A DNA stretch of 6,577 nucleotides from Propionibacteriales bacterium (lineage in GTDB: Bacteria; Actinomycetota; Actinomycetes; Propionibacteriales; Propionibacteriaceae). The position numbers were made by a program, and so were the translations under genes. Shown piece by piece: positions 4,966 through 6,577 of this stretch. The notes under the pieces were generated by a model. The model made no database searches. It saw nothing but the letters and a program-made list of their open reading frames with translations, and was not told the origin of the DNA. The first letter of the stretch is position 1. Each line of letters starts with the position of its first letter. The DNA is taken from the NCBI GenBank assembly GCA_030453285.1, contig JAKDKP010000127.1, positions 1 through 6,577 of the forward strand, given 5' to 3'.

Positions 4966-5910
4966 TCATCCTTCCAGAGTCTCGAGCAGTCCGAGCACGA
5001 TTCCGTCGAGGATGTCGGTCTCGCTGATCAACAGATCGGCACCGACGCGATCGGCGACCCGGTCGGCGATCAACGCACCAAACGGGATCACATCGGCGCG
5101 GCCCGGGTGGAGGGCGTACGCCTCGACGCGGTCGGACGACGTCCGGCCGGAGATCTCGGAGGTCAACTCCGCCAGCCGAGCACGGGTCAGCCGGGAACCG
5201 TGCACGAGCTTCCGGTCGTACGCCTGCAGACCCTGGTTGATCGCCGACAGAGAGGTCGCCGTGCCGGCCACGCCGATCCAGGTGGCCACGTCGGTCAGGT
5301 CGACCCCACAGTTGTCCAGCAACTCGTCGACGAGTCGCCCTGCGGCTGTGAGTTCATCGACAGTCGGCGGATCGTGGCGAGCAAATCGTTCGGTGAGCCG
5401 TACCGATCCGATGTCGATGCTGGCCGACTGCCGGATCCCGTCCGCTCCGCCGAGCACGAGTTCGGTGGATCCGCCGCCGATGTCCATCACCAGCACCGGG
5501 TCGCTGACCTGGTCAGGGGGCAGGCCGTGGATGGCGCCGCGGAACGACAATTGTGCCTCCTCGGCACCACTGATCACCTCCGCCGGCACACCCAGTCGTG
5601 CCTGGATCCCTGAGAAGAAATCTGTGGAGTTGGTCGCATCCCGTGCCGCCGAGGTCGCGACGAACCGTACAGCATCACACTGATGGTCGGTGATCAACGC
5701 CGCATAGGTGTCCACCGCGGCAAAGGTGCGGGCCAGCGCGTCCGGATGGAAGGCACCGGTGGCGTCGACGCCCTGCCCCAACCGGACGATCTCCAGCCCA
5801 CGTACGACTTCGGACAGATTGCTGCCCGGATCGTCCTTGCTGCCCGGTGCACCATCAGCGATCAGCAGCCTGATCGAGTTGGTGCCGCAATCGATTCCGG
5901 CGACCCTCAC
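4966..5910 (-). CDS. ppx: Ppx/GppA-family exopolyphosphatase / guanosine pentaphosphate phosphohydrolase
   Basis: Phosphatase of the actin-like ASKHA fold that removes terminal phosphate from polyphosphate and/or converts pppGpp to ppGpp. 314 aa, the short actinobacterial form without the C-terminal HD domain of the E. coli enzyme. Motifs: phosphate 1 loop DCGTNSIRLL (residues 7-16), ATSAARDATN (85-94), SGAEEA (114-119, with the putative catalytic Glu), phosphate 2 loop DIGGGSTEL (143-151), GVAGTATSLSA (213-223), HGSRLTR (237-243) and HPGRADVIPFGA near the end. The GTG start at 5908-5910 overlaps the DUF501 stop (GTGA), with AAGGA (5920-5924) 9 nt upstream. This DUF501-ppx neighbourhood is conserved in actinobacteria. 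Sequence alone does not say whether polyphosphate or pppGpp is the preferred substrate. Confidence 0.92.
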   Translation of the reverse strand: MRVAGIDCGTNSIRLLIADGAPGSKDDPGSNLSEVVRGLEIVRLGQGVDATGAFHPDALARTFAAVDTYAALITDHQCDAVRFVATSAARDATNSTDFFSGIQARLGVPAEVISGAEEAQLSFRGAIHGLPPDQVSDPVLVMDIGGGSTELVLGGADGIRQSASIDIGSVRLTERFARHDPPTVDELTAAGRLVDELLDNCGVDLTDVATWIGVAGTATSLSAINQGLQAYDRKLVHGSRLTRARLAELTSEISGRTSSDRVEAYALHPGRADVIPFGALIADRVADRVGADLLISETDILDGIVLGLLETLEG

Positions 5911-6482
5911 GAGTCGCCATCCTTGATCTTGGTCGTGCCGATCCCGCCCTGTTGATCTTGGACTGATTGATCTTGTTCTTGTTGATCATCGCCAACACAC
6001 GGCCGCACCCAGAACTCACCCAGGGCGGTGACCGCCTCGTCACCGAGCGGATTCACTCCCGGCCCGGCCGACAGGGCGTGCCCGACGAGCGCGTGGATGC
6101 ATTTCACCCGATTCGGCATGCCACCGGCGGAGACGCCGTCGATCTCGGGCACCTCCCCCAACTCGGCCCGATCGGCCAGGTAGGACTGATGGGCCCGGTG
6201 GTACGCCGTCGCCAACTCGGGATCGGTCTCCAGACGCTCGGCCATCTCCGCCATCACACCCTCGGCCTCCAACGTGGAACAGCCGGCCGTGGCACGGCGA
6301 CACGTCAGGTAGTACGTGGTGGGAAAGGGCGTGCCATCAGGCAGTCGCGGCTCGGTCGCCACCACACCCGGTTGACCGCACGGGCACCGCCACGCCACGC
6401 CGGCGACCCCACGCGGCGACCGCCCCAGTTGCGTACCGATCGCCGCTTCGTCCGCGGCAGACATCGCCTCGACGGGCTTCAT
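5907..6482 (-). CDS. DUF501-family protein of unknown function
   Basis: 191 aa from ATG 6480-6482, which has GAGG 8 nt upstream. The frame also opens at a GTG (6519-6521) directly after the stop of the preceding gene, and ATG 6464 is a third choice. It shows the conserved core of DUF501: QLGRSPRG, RCPCG (32-36), LPDGTPFPTTYYLTC (about 47-61), TLEAEGVM, and GGMPNRVKCIH (120-130), followed by HALSAGPGVNPLGDEA. Several conserved Cys (33, 35, 61, 128) could bind metal, which is inference only. No signal peptide or membrane segment is seen. The final 28 or so residues are an unusual Gln/Asp-rich tail (GDDQQEQDQSVQDQQ...) encoded by lower-GC, repetitive DNA and outside the conserved domain. It sits in the usual actinobacterial place between the FtsB-like gene and ppx; its role there is not known. 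Confidence 0.9.
   Translation of the reverse strand: MKPVEAMSAADEAAIGTQLGRSPRGVAGVAWRCPCGQPGVVATEPRLPDGTPFPTTYYLTCRRATAGCSTLEAEGVMAEMAERLETDPELATAYHRAHQSYLADRAELGEVPEIDGVSAGGMPNRVKCIHALVGHALSAGPGVNPLGDEAVTALGEFWVRPCVGDDQQEQDQSVQDQQGGIGTTKIKDGDS
5923..5990. repeat. Phased TTGATCTTG repeats encoding the DUF501 Gln/Asp tail
   Basis: TTGATCTTG occurs at 5923-5931, 5952-5960 and 5967-5975, with TTGATC again at 5982-5987. The last three are spaced exactly 15 bp apart, and GATC appears at 5925, 5940, 5954, 5969 and 5984 (steps 15, 14, 15, 15). On the coding strand this gives Asp-Gln (GATCAA) units. It is clearly less GC-rich than the DNA around it. Most likely a small in-frame repeat expansion. Confidence 0.65.
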
Positions 6483-6521
6483 CGCGTCGGCCTCATTGGT
6501 CGGGCATCCTCGGCATGCCAC

Positions 6522-6577
6522 TCACCGCGGCGACTTGCCCGATGACGGCGTATCGGACGGCTGGGGGGCGATCGTGG
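6522..6577 (-). CDS. C-terminal end of upstream gene, probably FtsB/DivIC-like septum protein (partial)
   Basis: The minus strand from the window edge reads TIAPQPSDTPSSGKSPR and a TGA at 6522-6524, directly against the DUF501 frame. A flexible Pro/Ser-rich end fits the tail of the FtsB/DivIC-type septum formation protein that normally precedes DUF501 and ppx in actinobacteria. Only 17 residues are visible and none is diagnostic, so the identity rests on gene order. Confidence 0.5.
   Translation of the reverse strand, partial: TIAPQPSDTPSSGKSPR

Noticed and set aside
5923..5990. CRISPR-like array
   Set aside because: The units are only 9-15 bp without spacers and lie inside a coding frame; they are a small in-frame repeat, not a CRISPR array.

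Overview
The window comes from a high-GC Gram-positive bacterium, most likely an actinobacterium. I infer this from the strong G/C preference at third codon positions, the use of GTG starts, the daunorubicin-type exporter, and the conserved actinobacterial order septum-protein tail - DUF501 - exopolyphosphatase. Protein flavour suggests Propionibacteriaceae or a relative, but this is a guess. No phage, plasmid, transposase or CRISPR gene is visible.

Left part (1-3297) is an accessory-looking drug-export module. A TetR-family repressor (minus strand) is divergent from a DrrA-type ABC ATPase and a DrrB-type ABC-2 permease (plus strand, ATGA overlap). The 120-bp divergent intergenic region carries a perfect 17-bp palindrome and a second 11-bp palindrome, which are likely operators: drug or inducer binds TetR, TetR leaves, and both directions are derepressed. 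Behind the permease lies the wreck of a glyoxalase/bleomycin-resistance (VOC) gene: its first 40 codons and its C-terminal half are both present, but the middle of the VOC fold is missing and the two parts are in different frames.

Middle part (3298-3833) is gene-poor. It holds a spacer with no recognisable gene, a tRNA gene (minus strand, anticodon UAA) and a 75-nt nested inverted repeat. The tRNA has a leucine anticodon, leucine-like D arm and A73 but only a 5-nt variable loop, whereas bacterial tRNA-Leu normally has a long variable arm. This is the most curious item in the window.

Right part (3834-6577) is a compact minus-strand core operon, transcribed in the order [FtsB/DivIC-like C-terminus] - DUF501 - Ppx/GppA - double-ACT protein - peptide deformylase, with gaps or overlaps of a few bases. 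It combines cell division, polyphosphate/(p)ppGpp metabolism, a putative amino-acid sensor and N-terminal protein processing. The tRNA lies downstream in the same direction.

I do not see a convincing new multi-gene system. The items worth a second look are the short-variable-loop UAA tRNA, the paired operators, the internally deleted VOC gene with its upstream mini-ORF, the nested hairpin next to the tRNA, and the 15-bp-phased repeat that encodes the tail of the DUF501 protein.
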